Shown: positions 14,608-26,995, counted from the stretch's first letter. The stretch is 64,000 nt of DNA from Onchidella celtica (GCA_963931925.1 OZ007583.1:14978617-15042616), one strand, 5' to 3'. Made by a program: numbers and translations. The notes: generated by a model from the letters alone, not told the origin.

Positions 14608-15612
14608 AGACACACAAACTCACTCATACACACACACACGCAAATACACTCACATTCACACTCATGCTTAACTATCACGCATGCATTAGATCTTAAATGT
14701 CCACATAGAAATGGCGCCACTTTCTTGACACAAGCGAAGAAATGAAGAGACGCAAAAAAAAATAAAATGCTTCAAGCTTCAAGGTGCAAAAGTTTCAGTT
14801 CCACGGTGACAAATGTACCAACACTCCAACTAGACAGCTGAGTGTCAGACCGCACACAGAACTAATCAAGACAATTAGACCAGACAAAGACATTTGGCCA
14901 ATTTGTATTTCTCAGACAGCAAAGGCTAACAGACACACTGCCAAGGCAGACACAATTAGAGTCATTTTAAAATTTACTCCGTGAAATGACGCAAGTCGAG
15001 CCCACACACACGCACGCGCGGATGCACACACACACAGATACACACACAGACATACACACACAGGCAGACACATAGAGACACACACAGACATACACACACA
15101 CACAGACATACACACACGACACACACAGAGACACACACACAGACATACACAGAGACACACACAGACATACACACACAGACACAGACACAGACATACACAC
15201 AGACACATACACGCACACACACCGACATACAAACATACATACACACAGACATACACACAGACACACACACAGACACACACGGACATACACACACAGACAT
15301 ACACACAGACATATACACACAGACATACACACACAGACACATACACATCACACACAGACACACACAGAAACACACAGACATACACACACAGACATATACA
15401 CACAGACATACACACAGACACACACAGGCACACACACAGACATACACACAGACACACATACAAACACACACATGCACACACACAGCCACACACACAGACA
15501 CACACCGACACACACCGACACACACACACATGACACACACACAGACATACACAAAGACATACACACACAGACGTGTACACACAGACATACACACACAGAC
15601 GTACACACCCAA
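14608..15612 (+). repeat. CA-rich compound array, acacacacagacat type
   Basis: A short (CA)n region near 14608-14660 is followed after unique DNA by a long array (about 15002-15612). The array is built from variants of acacacacagacatac, a 10-16 bp word. Minus-strand frames of 221-239 codons are Cys/Val repeats and not genes. Confidence 0.9.
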
Positions 15613-15723
15613 GCACATACAAAATGTGCACTTAGCCAAATAGTGTAGGGGACGACTTCAAAGCAAGCTAGTTCGCATATAGATGCCTAGCCTAATGCTC
15701 ACACTGAGTCAAAGCCCAAAAGA

Positions 15724-15834
15724 GTTTCCCGTACACAAGAAAACATTCTTTCAACGTCACTACTTGAAGGGTGTTTGACTTTTCCGCTCCCATTTCCGTT
15801 TCCGTACATATGAAAATACAGCTTAACTCAAGAT
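15724..15834. mobile_element. palindromic MITE family D, copy 2 (partial)
   Basis: The right half of MITE-D: tttcccgtacacaagaaaac, a middle with tactactt-like sequence, then ccgtttccgtacatatgaaa and acagctta. The left arm is missing. Confidence 0.6.
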
Positions 15835-17175
15835 AGACAGAACATTTTAAACTTAAACGTATGATCTATTCTCGTGTTCTAGGTCAAGAATTTGAGAAAT
15901 TCCATGATCGGGAAAGAAACAAATATGAGCATATGATACAATTATTTTTTGTACAAAAATTAAATCACTGTGTGCTTCATCTTAACTTTGGCATAGAAAA
16001 TATCTCAGGAATCTGGAAGTCGTGTACAAGACAGCTACTCACGAGTGGAAGCGACAAGCAGCAGTGGAAAAGACGAGTTTCATGTTGGTGGTAGGGAATA
16101 TAGCCATTTGTCCGTACAAGGTGCGGAGCGATTCTCATCAAATGGATAACCATGTCCTTATAATTCCGCAATTTGATCCCCTATTAATGTAGAGATCCAC
16201 ATATTACTGGACATGCGAACATGAGAAGAGGAAAACAAGGCGCGGGGGTAGGGGTGGGGGGGGGTGGGAGAGGCATTTAAAGGAGATGAAATAATGCTTG
16301 ACCACTGCAATGACCTTCCCCCTTTTTCCCCACATAAAAGATGCAGACGGAATCTCTCTGTCCTTTTGTCATGCAGCACATAACGCTATTCCAACATACA
16401 AACTTCGTGTCCAGTCGCAGTAATGGGGAAACAGAAATAATGGCCATACAAAGCAAACCAGCCGAAGATTTTGGCCGTGGGTGTGATGAGCTTCCCTGGC
16501 CAACTGCTCAAAGGTCTGGTGAATGGCATACATAAATCTTGCCCAATAAGCTGAGTAATTGTTGTCATAAAATCTCACTCTCCTTTGCATTCACATCAGT
16601 GCGCAAAGTTGAGCGAGGTTTTGCTCGCTGGTGCATGTATTATCGTGCAAAGTCTGGCGCGATCGAAGAATTTCCTATCTATGGTGGGAAAACCCGGAAA
16701 TAAGTCTGTGAAATAAACCTGCCCCTTTTACTCGTTTCGCTTTATAAGAAGAAATGGTTTATAGAAAAGACGTAGACAGACATGTCAATCCAGGCCATAA
16801 ACATCGGTTTGGAAAAAGTTTGTTGGCGACTGTTTTGTATAGATCTGAGACGTGCTTGTCATTCGGGTGTTGTGAGGTTATGAGTTTTATGTCCAGTCCC
16901 GATCAGTATTCAGTCGAGGCGTTTTATCTGCAGTCAAACTTTGTCTACAACCCAAATCCTCAGCCTACACGCCAGAAAAAAGACAACAAACAGACAAACT
17001 AACTCTAACCCTTTTCTTAGCCAGTTTGCAATTGCGAGATGTATTGCGATTTCCGAGGTGGTTTTAGGGTGGGGTTGGAGGGAACGAGAGAACAGATACA
17101 TTTCATGTCAGAGGTGTGTCCACTATTATGCTTTCAATTCACGAATTCATTAAGTTAAACGGAAACAGCGTCAAG
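15835..17175. other. unassigned 1.3-kb stretch
   Basis: Nothing recognisable. A G-rich tract lies at about 16242-16271. Confidence 0.45.
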
Positions 17176-17335
17176 CGTCCCACCAGATTGCACATCCCAT
17201 ACCATAATACACGCAAGTGCCCCAACAATGTGGAGCCCCATACCACAGTACTCGTAAGTGTCCCGCCAATGTGCAGCCTCATACCGTAATACTCACAGGT
17301 GCCTCACCAATGTGCAGGCCCATATCATGACAATC
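17176..17335 (+). repeat. 41-bp minisatellite, about four diverged units
   Basis: Units begin near caatgtgcagc and contain ccataccataatac and gcaagtg. Consecutive copies are about 41 bp apart, with 10-20% divergence. Confidence 0.75.
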
Positions 17336-17653
17336 ACTCTCTCAGAATTAAACTAAAAATTGATTTAATGGTTTTCGGAATGTGAACTGGCTGAACTATT
17401 GTGGTGGAAGTAAACAGTGAGCCATAAGTGCAGAGAGCAGGACAAGTTTTAAAAATTAATGTAAGAACCATTGAGGTAGTATTCTGACCCAGCCAACGAG
17501 TACTATCAGTCTGTGCCCCACCAACCGTGATATCGAAACTATTTGATTAAACGAACGGGGAGAAGAGTCTGAGCGCTCTCACTTTATGGTCTATGACACT
17601 ATGGCATAGGGCCCTTTTTCTCTGGTAATCGTGAATCGTGAAACCCATCGCAG
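17336..17653. other. unassigned stretch
   Basis: No feature recognised. Confidence 0.45.
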
Positions 17654-17934
17654 CTCAGTTCTTGTTTGTTCGAACTCCACGATTTGGACAACTAAGAAAT
17701 TCCACGTTAAACGTTTACAGCTTTAGTATTATGACATAGCGTGAGAATAAATTGGAACTGTGGAACGGCTATTATGACATAGCGTGAGAATAAATTGGAA
17801 CTGTGGAACGGCTTGACAATGTATTTTAAACAAGTATCAAATTTAATAAAGTGTGCATTTCTCAGATCTCTTCTATATATACTAAAAGATATCCAGCTTT
17901 TCAGAGAATGGAGACATAACAAACAAGAGCCGAG
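17654..17934 (+). mobile_element. MITE family B, copy 1, with internal 43-bp duplication
   Basis: Terminal inverted repeats: ctcagttcttgtttgtt at the left and aacaaacaagagccgag at the right. The interior markers cacgttaaacgttt, ctttagtattatg, ggaactgtg and attttaaacaagt recur in four other copies. Uniquely here, the 43-bp segment starting tattatgacatagcgtgag is perfectly duplicated in tandem (17727-17769 and 17770-17812). Non-coding. Confidence 0.75.
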
Positions 17935-18309
17935 GTCACACAGTCCTTCCAAAACGAGCTCAGCGTATTATATTAAAGAGGTGCACTATACCGCTTACGT
18001 CAAGGGGCCTCTTACCCAACTATTACACGTTAATGGTTGCCCGATGAGAAAGCCACAATACTGACCACTCTCAGAATGGTTAGCGCAGAAATCTATACGG
18101 CAGGTAGAAAGGAGCACTTTGAAAATGAATTACTTTGTCACTCTAAGCCTGGGGGTGCGAACCTGCGACTTTGCTGCGTGCGTTGCTGTCGTGTCACAGT
18201 TGCGTCACATTATTATTATTATTATTTTTAATTTAGGCGATCGAATGGAGATGCCAGTGAAACGAGCTTGCTACACAGACAACGGGAACATGAAAGTAAG
18301 ACACGAATG

Positions 18310-18672
18310 CAAATCGTATGTCGATGGTGTCGGCCACAAATGCCCCAACTCGGAGATTTTCATAAACCGAGATTTTTACTTATTATACAGACGATGCCCC
18401 GCTACATCAGCTTTATGAATATCGTAAAGATTCAGCCAAGAGAAATAAAGGAAATATTGCCTCAGTAAAACAGCCAACTCCATTGGTCTTTTGTTTAAAG
18501 ATACAAACTGGCCAAATCATCCTCCGTCTGAATCAGTCGTCATCAAACTTCTCGCAATACAAAGTGGCCAACCCCAAAAAAGGTTAACAGTATCGTCATT
18601 TTTGACTAAAGTGTATTATTTTTTATTTAGTTATTTATTTTTATCTTTTTTTTTTTCTACATGTTTTTCTAT
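18310..18672 (+). repeat. interspersed repeat G, copy 1
   Basis: Shares ordered segments with 56031-56395: tcgatggtgtc, cggagattttcataa, tatcgtaaagattcagccaa, ccaactccattggtc, agtggccaac and catgtttttc. About 360 bp, without clear terminal inverted repeats. Class unknown. Confidence 0.65.
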
Positions 18673-18776
18673 GTAAACTTTGCTTCTTTGGGAATATGGC
18701 CGACATCATCGATATGAGCGCCAGGCCCTAAGACAGAATGCACCGTTGGAGATACTTAACTTTAATTTCAGTTTCC

Positions 18777-20032
18777 TGTCATAGCTGTTACGAGTGGGGT
18801 ATCGAGTGTTACGGGGATGGTTATTATGAATTACGTGTTCGACTGCATTTTAAACTATCGAGAGGTTTTAGAAATTACTCTGCCATACCATGCCACATAC
18901 ACTAATAACAATTTCGAGTAAGTTATATCAAGGACCTTGTAGGGCCACAAATTTATTACTTTAAGTTCCTAACAATTTCGTCTATCTTTTACATATTAAA
19001 AAGACAACATCAGCAGCATCAAATGAAAATACTATATTACATAGCTAGAAGTCTCCTCTAGATTCTTAAGAGATTATATCATACTAACTCATTCACAATT
19101 TAATTATTACTTATTTATCTTCAGAAATATAGTCTGCCTACTATCTCACAAATAATATTCCTATGTCTCAGACGACAATGTTAACTCAGTTAATTGCTTA
19201 TAAAGGATCAAACCGTCACTGACGTAGTCAAGATAGATCTAGATCTGCTCTAGGATGGACTGGCAATCCCCAGCCTCATCCAGACACATCAATTACAATT
19301 TACAAATGTGTATACCAGACACTCATTCTAGATCTAGTTGCAAGTAAAAAACATTATAGTCTTGCATCCTTGGGTAGCACTTCTACTGGAAAATTAGGGT
19401 CAGATTCACGTTCATCGTCGAATCACTGTGTAGACACTTACGATTAGTCCCTGATACGAAATCAGGGAATAGAAGGAAATAGCTGTGGATAATTTCCATT
19501 GTCTATCAAGGACATAGACATGTCTTTAACAATCTTATGATTCTCTCAGGCTGAATCTAAGCCGACGCCCTCGCAGGTGGAAAATTCTGCATGGAGTGAA
19601 GAAACCTAAAGATGGCTCCGCTTATATCTTCTGCAATCCCCAGCGAACTGCCCAAATTTGATTGGTGCATCCATTTCGAGCTCAGCTCGCAGTCTATTAA
19701 TAGAAACAGACAAAGTTAATCTAACATGTCAAAACCTTTCCTAAAGTCTCTACACCCTCTACGTTTTATGTACGAATTTATTCACTCCTTATTCGCCCCG
19801 TCTTTCCTTGCTAAAGTACACCCAAACCACGGGGTCGAAAACTGCACCGTCACTGTTAATTTATCCATTCGTTCTATCTTGCCCCACTTTCTTTCCATCT
19901 CTAAGAAAAAGCGTTACAAAAACAAACTGTCCACGATAATAGTTCAAGGACATTTGCACTGGCCAAAATCAATGATGCCATGAAACAAACAAACCGTGAC
20001 CCAGCACGGCACTTCTAGTCCTAACCCTGACA
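18777..20032 (-). mobile_element. candidate LTR of an LTR retrotransposon (solo or 3' LTR)
   Basis: The ends are tgtca (18777-18781) and tgaca (20028-20032), short inverted termini of the TG...CA type. Flanking pentamers are tttcc (18772-18776) and tatcc (20033-20037), a 4/5 match to a 5-bp target duplication. Immediately outside the right end, tatcccccaccccag reads on the minus strand as a purine tract followed by TGTCAG. That is what a polypurine tract next to a 3' LTR looks like, so minus orientation fits. A minus-strand AATAAA (tttatt at 18952-18957) lies about 175 bp from the LTR end. No gag or pol frame is found next to it. The length of about 1.25 kb is plausible. The call is tentative because there is no second LTR to align. 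Confidence 0.45.
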
Positions 20033-20907
20033 TATCCCCCACCCCAGTGAAAATTTTAAATAAAATTTACACGATAGGATCCAAGAAATCCCAAAGTTAT
20101 CGTGGTAGGGGCTTAAGTAGTACTGTAGAAAAATGAGCCTTAAGCTTGAGAAGAAAAATCTAACTAAGAACGTGCATATTGGATGGACAAAAAGCATACA
20201 ATTATTGATGCCACGTTCTATAGAATCTAGTGCAAATGTCCTTGAGCCATTAGAGTGTGATGTCAACACAGCAAGGAATAAGTACAAACCAATCCACGCA
20301 CAGCATTGGTGAAATTATCATAGTTCTCAATTACTCGGATTCTTGCTCGTAATTAAAGTATTTTTTTTTCCGAGCTGCAATGCTTTGGGAGAACTGCATG
20401 ACCCCAACAGACAAATACACATTTAGTGTAAGTTTCATTGTATGCTCTAATGTATGCTCCAGCGGACAGAATTCACATGTTTAATTGGAATTTCAACGAA
20501 TCTACGGTCCAAAACACAGTCTTAGAAAAATCCAGACTTGGATTGAGTTTAAACAAACAAGAGAGAAAGAGAGGCAGGGAAGGAGATCTATAGAACAAAT
20601 CGATTGTTTTTATCGCCGGAGATGAAGATAAAACCGATCTGAGCGTGTTAAAGACGGATCATTCTCATTACGGTCTGGATCATTCTTTGAGATAAGGTGA
20701 TTGTTTTAACTTTTTGTTTAATCTCGGTAAAGCCGTTCTCTCTGATAAGCCGTGGATTGGCGAGACGTACAACGCACGGGAAGATTAGCCTTTAGGACGG
20801 TGTTGGAAAGAGTGAAGATGACATTTTCTAACTGGAGTGACGGATCGGATAAAAGAGAGGAAGGGGAAGAAAAAAGAAAAAAAAAACACCGTTCATTTTG
20901 ACTCTAG
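20033..20907. other. unassigned stretch beside the LTR candidate
   Basis: If the LTR at 18777-20032 belongs to a larger element, this would be its internal side. It shows no pol motif. The 88-codon minus frame at 20021-20287 is unrecognised. Confidence 0.4.
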
Positions 20908-21212
20908 GCGTACATTGCCCGATTTTGATCAGCCGACTAAATTGATGGTGAGCTCAGCACACTGGGTTTCTGTAAGATCGAATTAGTTGCTTGGTGCTCA
21001 AGGTCTCATTGGAACTCAATGTCGTGACGTCACGAACCAATCAGTTGAATATCTTGAAACTCAATATCTTTACTTTACGTCACCAGCCAACTAGTTGGTA
21101 GTCATGGGAACTCTGTGACGTCACCAACCAACCAGTTTGAGCTCATCGAAACTCAATGTCGAGACACCACCGACCAACCAGTTTCCCGATCAAAACCAGT
21201 TACTGCGCGCAG
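20908..21212. mobile_element. MITE family E, copy 1, with internal CRE-like tandem repeats
   Basis: The left terminus has gcccgattttgatcagccga. The right terminus has cccgatcaaaaccagtt. These are inverted, and they match the ends of the copies at 35904 and 49387. About 21010-21185 holds four diverged units of 41-51 bp, each with a gaaactcaatgt-like start and a tgacgtcac(c)aacca-like core. The sequence tgacgtca is a perfect CRE-type palindrome, though its use is unproven. Confidence 0.65.
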
Positions 21213-22555
21213 GCCCTCAGACGTGAGTGAAAACGGCAACAGATACGAGAGGAAAGCATCACGCACACACACGTATTGTGACCATCACTATTTCAAAGCC
21301 ATTCTCGTGAGAGCTTAGGGAATTAGTAAGTTTGATGGCGTCACCAAAAGTGCGGTCTACACCGCCAAGCAATACCCTGCTGCTATTCTGGTTAAAAATG
21401 GTTTAAAATTTTGATGAAGTCTAATTTCTGGGATATCAAAAGTGGGAACAAAATCCCATTAATGGAATGTTTCACGTGCGTCACCACATTTGTGATGCAG
21501 GGCGTCATGCCATGCTTAGCTGCCGTTTTAGGACATACATAATTTAAAAATTTCAGAGGATAGAAAATCCTGCCACTTCAAGTGAAACCGACCAATATCA
21601 TGAACGAAGGCATTAATGTCAAGCGCAAACATAGTCTCATGAAAGTAAAGTTTAAAAAGCCAGCCAAAGGTCCCGTAACTACGGTGCCACCAAAAGAAAA
21701 CAAAACCCAAAAGCGAAAGGGGAAAATGAAGTAAAAATAAGTCTAAAACATAACGACTTGGCAAAGGCGAAAAAGTTTGAAAATTCCCAGCAAATTATCA
21801 AAAAAAAAAAAAAAAACCTAAAATATTGATCAGCATACCTGGCAACAACTGGTAGTTTCGATACCAAAATATTTTACCGAGCCACACACTAACCTTAGTG
21901 CTAATGGGTCTTTGTGATACATGCAATTATTACCAATTGCAGAACTAATTTTCAAAGCGGTGTTAGATTAGGGCGGGAGACAGAACGATAAATAGGACCG
22001 AAATGGAGGCCAATCAAACGTCTCCTGAATTTCAACGTCATAATCATGGCCGAATATCTCTTCTCTTTTGTCTTTTTTTTTTCCTTTCTTTTTTTCTAAC
22101 GGTACTAATTGACCAATCATATCAAGGGCCATGTAAAAATGAACATTTCAGTAACGTGCAGAATTGATAATATCAGAGGGAATAACATACATAAATGTGA
22201 GTTCTCAAATGTCATGGACGATTGGAATGGTGCTGACGACAGCAATTATGTGTTGTTGTTGTTTGTTTGTTTTTTTTTTGGTTTCTATTTCATTTCATTT
22301 TGTTGTTTTTTTCTATAACTATTTTATTGACCGTTTTTTTTTTATTCCTCCCCAGTATTCCCGGTATACACAGGACACCCTAGAAGGCAAGGGAGAGCTT
22401 ATTGAAGAGGAAGTGGGTCTACTGCATCTCCAATGTATATCACGTATCGGAGATTGTTATGAAGAAAGAGAATGCACAGAACCTTAAAATACGAACAATC
22501 TTCACCCAGAGACCTACTCTCCCACCCGCTCAATAACATCACACATTCAGTTCTT
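21213..22555. other. unassigned 1.3-kb stretch
   Basis: No gene or repeat copy recognised. Poly-T tracts lie near 22071-22096 and 22260-22345. Confidence 0.45.
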
Positions 22556-22796
22556 GTTTGTTCTACCGCCATTTTCTAAAAAAAAACAAAAAAAACTGAG
22601 ATCTTTTAGTATGCAGAAGATGTATAACAAATAATGCGCATTTTGATACTTGTTTAAAATGCTCTGTGGCACTCACCGGGCTATTTCACAGTTCCCATTT
22701 ATTCTAACTCTATATCGTAATACTAAAGTCTCAAACGTTTCACGTCGAATTTCTCCATCGTACAAAAAGTGGAGTTGCAACAAACAAGAACTCAGG
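22556..22796 (-). mobile_element. MITE family B, copy 2
   Basis: A near-complete copy with both termini: cagttcttgtttgttc and caacaaacaagaactcag. Internal order is reversed relative to 17654, so it is on the minus strand. About 241 bp. Confidence 0.75.
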
Positions 22797-22807
22797 TTGG
22801 GATATAA

Positions 22808-22963
22808 TACTCACACACACAGCACACACGAACACAAACATGCACATTAAAAACACGAGCTTACACACACACACTCACATACAAACACACTCTCACGCAC
22901 TAAAACACACGCACACACATAGATGCTCACTCACCGAAACATACATACACACACACACAATTA
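22808..22963 (+). repeat. (CA)n-rich tract
   Basis: Interrupted CA repeats with actc and gcac variants. Confidence 0.85.
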
Positions 22964-23197
22964 AGGCGCTGAACAACCCAAGCTGCGGCTCTCCACAGAA
23001 CTCTCTCAGAATGTTTACCGAAAGGTTTAGCGACGAGGTTGTGTGTGGACCTAAACAGTGGGGAAGGCAACAGAAACCGATCTTCAACCATGGCAAATCT
23101 CTGCCAATTAATACAAAATTCATGGGTTGCCTAACCAGGCAGCTCTGCTCATGGCAGGAACGAAGACTGTAGGTCTTTGGGTCTTTATTTTCGGAAT

Positions 23198-23347
23198 CAG
23201 GGCCGTCTTTACGCATGGGCACAATGAGCAGTTGCTCAAGGGCCCCAAGGGTTTAGAAAGCCCCGGGCATGCAAATGTCTCAGTAGTTGTGTAATGGAGT
23301 GGACTGCAGCCTATTGCTTTGTCCAGGGGCCCATAATGACGGCCCTG
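23198..23347. mobile_element. short hAT-like MITE family I, copy 1
   Basis: Left cagggccgtctttacgcatg and right aatgacggccctg form inverted termini. Flanking octamers ttcggaat and ctcggaga share tcgga in register. The interior words gggcacaatgagcagttgct and gggcccc are shared with 33569-33726 (there in inverse). About 150 bp. Confidence 0.65.
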
Positions 23348-23478
23348 CTCGGAGATCCCTGCGCTAGACATTGTACCTCCTATACGATTGACCTTTGATA
23401 CGCTGCATTTTATATGGATTTCAAATTTCATCTTGAATTGAACGCCATTGTTTGTTTGTATTACATTCAAAATTATAT

Positions 23479-23838
23479 TATAAAGGATGTAACACCTCCA
23501 CTGTAATCATGAAAGGCTTTTTAACCGCTGAACCTTAAATTCTACAAAATATTGTATTAAGCATAGAAAGACGTTAAGGTGTACGCCGGCGTATTGCAAA
23601 ACATCTTGAAGTTCACCATGTTTTTGAAACTTTCGTTGGTTTTTAACCACAATTTTACTGAGCCGAACAGAAAAAATTGTTCCGACATTTTGAGCCGGAA
23701 TAAAACAATACCGATTTTTTTTTCGACAAGAATTAAAAAGTATGACAGGAAATTTCGTTCTGCGTCTCAGTTTACACATTGGTAATCGAAACAGCTTTAA
23801 ATATCACATCTGTGTATTGCTCGAGACAGCGAATACGG
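23479..23838 (+). repeat. interspersed repeat A, copy 1
   Basis: Begins with ttataaagg and ends near ctgtgtattgctcgagac. Markers in order: aggctttttaaccgctga, agaaagacgt, actttcgttg, tgttccgacattttgagc, aattaaaaagtatgacagg and cacattggt. The same order is found at 40768, 42616, 50673 (inverse), 53753 and 63822 (inverse). About 350 bp, non-coding, no clear inverted termini. Confidence 0.75.
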
Positions 23839-23990
23839 TAGCCTATAATCACAGATGGGATCAAATAGATGAAAGGGTGAAACATGCACACAAAAAAACA
23901 AAAAAACTCATTATACATAAGACATAAATTATTGACCCAAAGTTGAATAATTGTGCCTTGCATGCTGGAGTGGCAGTTTCAGGGAGGGGG

Positions 23991-25153
23991 CGATAGAAGG
24001 TGCAGGTGTAGGGATATAGAAGGTGCAGGAGTAGGGGGATAGAAGGTGCAGGTGTAGGGGAATAGAAGGTGCAGGTGTAGGGAAATAGAAGGTGCAGGTG
24101 TAGGGGAATAGAAGGTGCCGGTGTAGGGGAATAGAAGGTGCAGGTGTAGGGGAATAGAAGGTGCAGGTGTAGGGGAATAGAAGGTGCAGGTGTAGGGAAT
24201 AGAAGGTGCAGGTGTAGGGGAATAGAAGGTGCAGGTGTAGGGGAATAGAAGGTGCAGGTGTAGGGGAATATAAGGTGCAGGTGTAGGGGAATAGAAGGTG
24301 CAGGTGTAGGGGAATAGAAGGTGCAGGTGTAGGGAATAGAAGGTGCAGGTGTAGGGTAATAGGAGGTGCAGGTGTAGGGGAATAGAAGTTGCAGGTGTAG
24401 GGGAATAGAAGGTGCAGGTGTAGGGGGACAGAAGGTGCAGGTGTAGGGGAATAGAAGGTGCAGGTGTAGGGGAATAGAAGGTGCAGGTGTAGGGGAATAG
24501 AAGGTGCAGGTGTAGGGGAATAGAAGGTGCAGGTGTAGGGGAATAGAAGGTGCAGGTGTAGGGGGATAGAAGGTGCAGGTGTAGGGGGATAGAACGTGCA
24601 GGTGTAGGGGGATAGAAGGTGCAGGTGTAGGGGATAGAAGGTGCAGGTGTAGGGGGACAGAAGGTGCAGGTGTAGGGGAATAGAAGGTGCAGGTGTAGGG
24701 GAATAGAAGGTGCAGGTGTAGGGGAATAGAAGGTGCAGGTGTAGGGGAATAGAAGGTGCAGGTGTAGGGGAATAGAAGGTGCAGGTGTAGGGGGATAGAA
24801 GGTGCAGGTGTAGGGGATAGAACGTGCAGGTGTAGGGGATAGAAGGTGCAGGTGTAGGGGATAGAAGGTGCAGGTGTAGGGGAATAGAAGGTGCAGGTGT
24901 AGGGGAATAGAAGGTGCAGGTGTAGGGGAATAGAAGGTGCAGGTGTAGGGGAATAGAAGGTGCAGGTGTAGGGGAATAGAAGGTGCAGGTGTAGGGGGAT
25001 AGAACGTGCAGGTGTAGGGGGATAGAAGGTGCAGGTGTAGGGGATAGAACGTGCAGGTGTAGGGGAATAGAAGGTGCAGGTGTAGGGGAATAGAAGTTGC
25101 AGGTGTAGGGGAATAGAAGGTGCAGGTGTAGGGGGACAGAAGGTGCAGGTGTA
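23991..25153 (+). repeat. 23-bp minisatellite, about 50 copies
   Basis: The unit is gaaggtgcaggtgtagg followed by ggaata, with 22-bp variants. Sequence variants include aacgtgcag, aagttgcag and gggggacag. One variant combination (aagttgcag, normal unit, gggggacag) occurs at about 24385-24435 and again at 25093-25145, 708 bp apart, which suggests block duplication. The 392-codon minus-strand open frame is simply the repeat read through. The unit has no stop in any minus frame. Confidence 0.95.
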
Positions 25154-25159
25154 GCAAAA

Positions 25160-25509
25160 GGATCAGATCCAGATTTTTGGTTGCAAGAAGATGGCGGAGC
25201 CTGAAAAGACAGACCCTGGAGAGGGGGACGAATAAAATGAAGCGAGGAAAGATAAATGACAGATTTGTATTTTTACTGTTCTCTTGGGGATGGAAGGGAG
25301 GGGTGTTTTTGAGGGTGGGGGGAGGGAGGGGGTTAAAGGAGGAGAAGCGGGGATCTTGAAGAGAGGCAAGCTGGAAGGATCAATAGAGTTACACAAATGC
25401 GTATGAATAGGATCAGGGGAGAAAAAGTGGTTTATATTATGAAAGAATTACACACGCCAAATGGGGAATGTGCTCTCTCCCCCCTCCCCACCCCTTCTCT
25501 ATCTCTCCT
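25160..25509. other. unassigned purine-rich stretch
   Basis: G/A-rich DNA between a minisatellite and a CT tract. No gene recognised. Confidence 0.45.
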
Positions 25510-25589
25510 CAGTCTTTCCACTCTCTCTCTTGTCTCTCTCTCCCTCTCTCTCTCTCTCTCTCCTTCTTTCTATTTCCCCTCTCTGTCTG

Positions 25590-25645
<56 letters not shown>

Positions 25646-25646
25646 C
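25510..25646 (+). repeat. (CT)n microsatellite
   Basis: An imperfect then pure CT run. Confidence 0.93.
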
Positions 25647-25926
25647 TCGCTTTTAGTCTAGTTCTATCTCTCTCTTTGTTATAACACAAGAGGGCAGAAG
25701 ACAAGGAAAGGAATTCGGTCATGAATCATTAAAAATAAAATCAAAATTTGCTCAAATGTTAAACATCTATGTTGTAGACCTCAAGTCCATGAAATGGAAG
25801 TGGAACGTAACAAGGAATAGTGATTTCATGTGTTTGTTTCTGTCATTGAGAGATATCATCATAATCAGTGTCAGGCTTTGACTTACTAGCTGTTGTGATT
25901 GAATCACAGGACTACCGAACAGACAG

Positions 25927-26107
25927 ACAAACACACACACATGGCTCACACGCATGTAAACATACAAATGTACACACATCCACTCGCACGCACATGGAGT
26001 TTACACATGGACATAACATACATACATACACATACACGCACACAAGCAGTTCCACACATAAACATACGCGTAAGACCCCCATTCACTCACAAACACACAC
26101 ACACATC
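25927..26107 (+). repeat. (CA)n-rich tract
   Basis: Interrupted CA, CATA and CACG repeats. Confidence 0.8.
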
Positions 26108-26612
26108 TGTGTGTTCATACTAAACAATATGTTCATCTTACACCTGTCTTTATACCTCTCTATAATATTATAATGTTCACTAGTATTATTATTTCCGAAT
26201 AGACACACGAACTATTCGTGTTCGAATTCGCATTCACCAGAGACCGGAATTGCCGACCTGCGAATAATGTCATTTCCAAAGACAAAACAAAACCAAAAAT
26301 AATGTCATTAAATCCACATTACTGCCTACCCAGCTTTTAGCGACCACCAAAAATGAAGTAATCGCAAATACACCAGGCCCGTTCATCGGCACCGTTACTT
26401 TTACTTTTAGCTGACCAGGTCACAAACTCGTGGCCCAATTTGAAGACAAACTCTGCTGACCCCAGGGAAAACAGCTGAAATTTTCCAGAAAAATCGAGCT
26501 TTACTGCCTAGTTTCAAGTAGAACTACTAAGAATGATCATGAAGTATCATGGCGTTTTGTTTTGCTTTTTCTTTTTATTGAAGAAAGCCGTGGATTCAGT
26601 TGCATCAGAGGC
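26108..26612. other. unassigned stretch
   Basis: No feature recognised. Confidence 0.45.
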
Positions 26613-26995
26613 GCACGCTGGTCTAGAGGCAAGGTGCTCGCCTCTGTACGGAGTTCAATCCCCGGTCGGAATAGGCATGTTGGAATTTTCTTCGGTGGGA
26701 AAATTCCTGTCCATGATTCTACGGTAGGTAGGATCGAGCACCTAGTCTTCTCGGATATGGATGGAAAATTCGGAGGGCCCGTGTGTGCGTTTGCTCACGT
26801 TAAAGATACCTTGGCAGTTGAAAGACGAGAAGAGCAAGCCTAACAAGGCCCGCTGCCCAGGCAAAAATGCTAAAATAGCTAATCGCTACCACAGAAACAG
26901 GCAAAAAATAAGAACAAGAATTATAAAAGAAGGAAAGTGAGGTGTAAATGCCAAGAGCAGCGAATGTCCTAAAAAAAAAAAAAATCTAAACACAA
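26613..26995 (+). mobile_element. tRNA-derived SINE, standard subtype (copy S2, full length)
   Basis: The best-preserved tRNA-like head in the window. A-box region tggtctagaggcaagg at 26619-26634 and B-box gagttcaatcccc at 26651-26663, about 32 bp apart start to start, as expected for an internal Pol III promoter. The shared body (gatcgagcacctagtctt, ggagggcccgtgtg, cacgttaaagata, gcagttgaaagacgagaag) follows. The 3' part reads gctaccacagaaacagg, then ggaaagtgaggtgtaaatgc, then agcgaatgtcctaaaa and an A-rich end. That 3' module differs from the SINEs at 565 and 52160 but matches 29849 and 47632. Confidence 0.82.

Noticed and set aside
14912-15639. Cys/Val-rich frames of 221 and 239 codons
   Set aside because: Minus-strand readings of the CA/CAGACA array. 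There is no cysteine-knot spacing beyond the repeat.
21110-21130. tgacgtca as a host gene promoter element
   Set aside because: It lies inside a repeated MITE with no nearby gene, so I report it only as a property of that element.
23991-25153. CRISPR-like array
   Set aside because: Units are contiguous with no unique spacers, there are no cas genes, and the context is eukaryotic.
23979-25157. 392-codon frame rich in His, Leu and Pro
   Set aside because: A translation of the 23-bp minisatellite. The peptide period is just three units read together.
26613-26670. Functional tRNA gene
   Set aside because: The A and B boxes are present, but the acceptor and anticodon stems do not pair well and the sequence runs into the shared SINE body.
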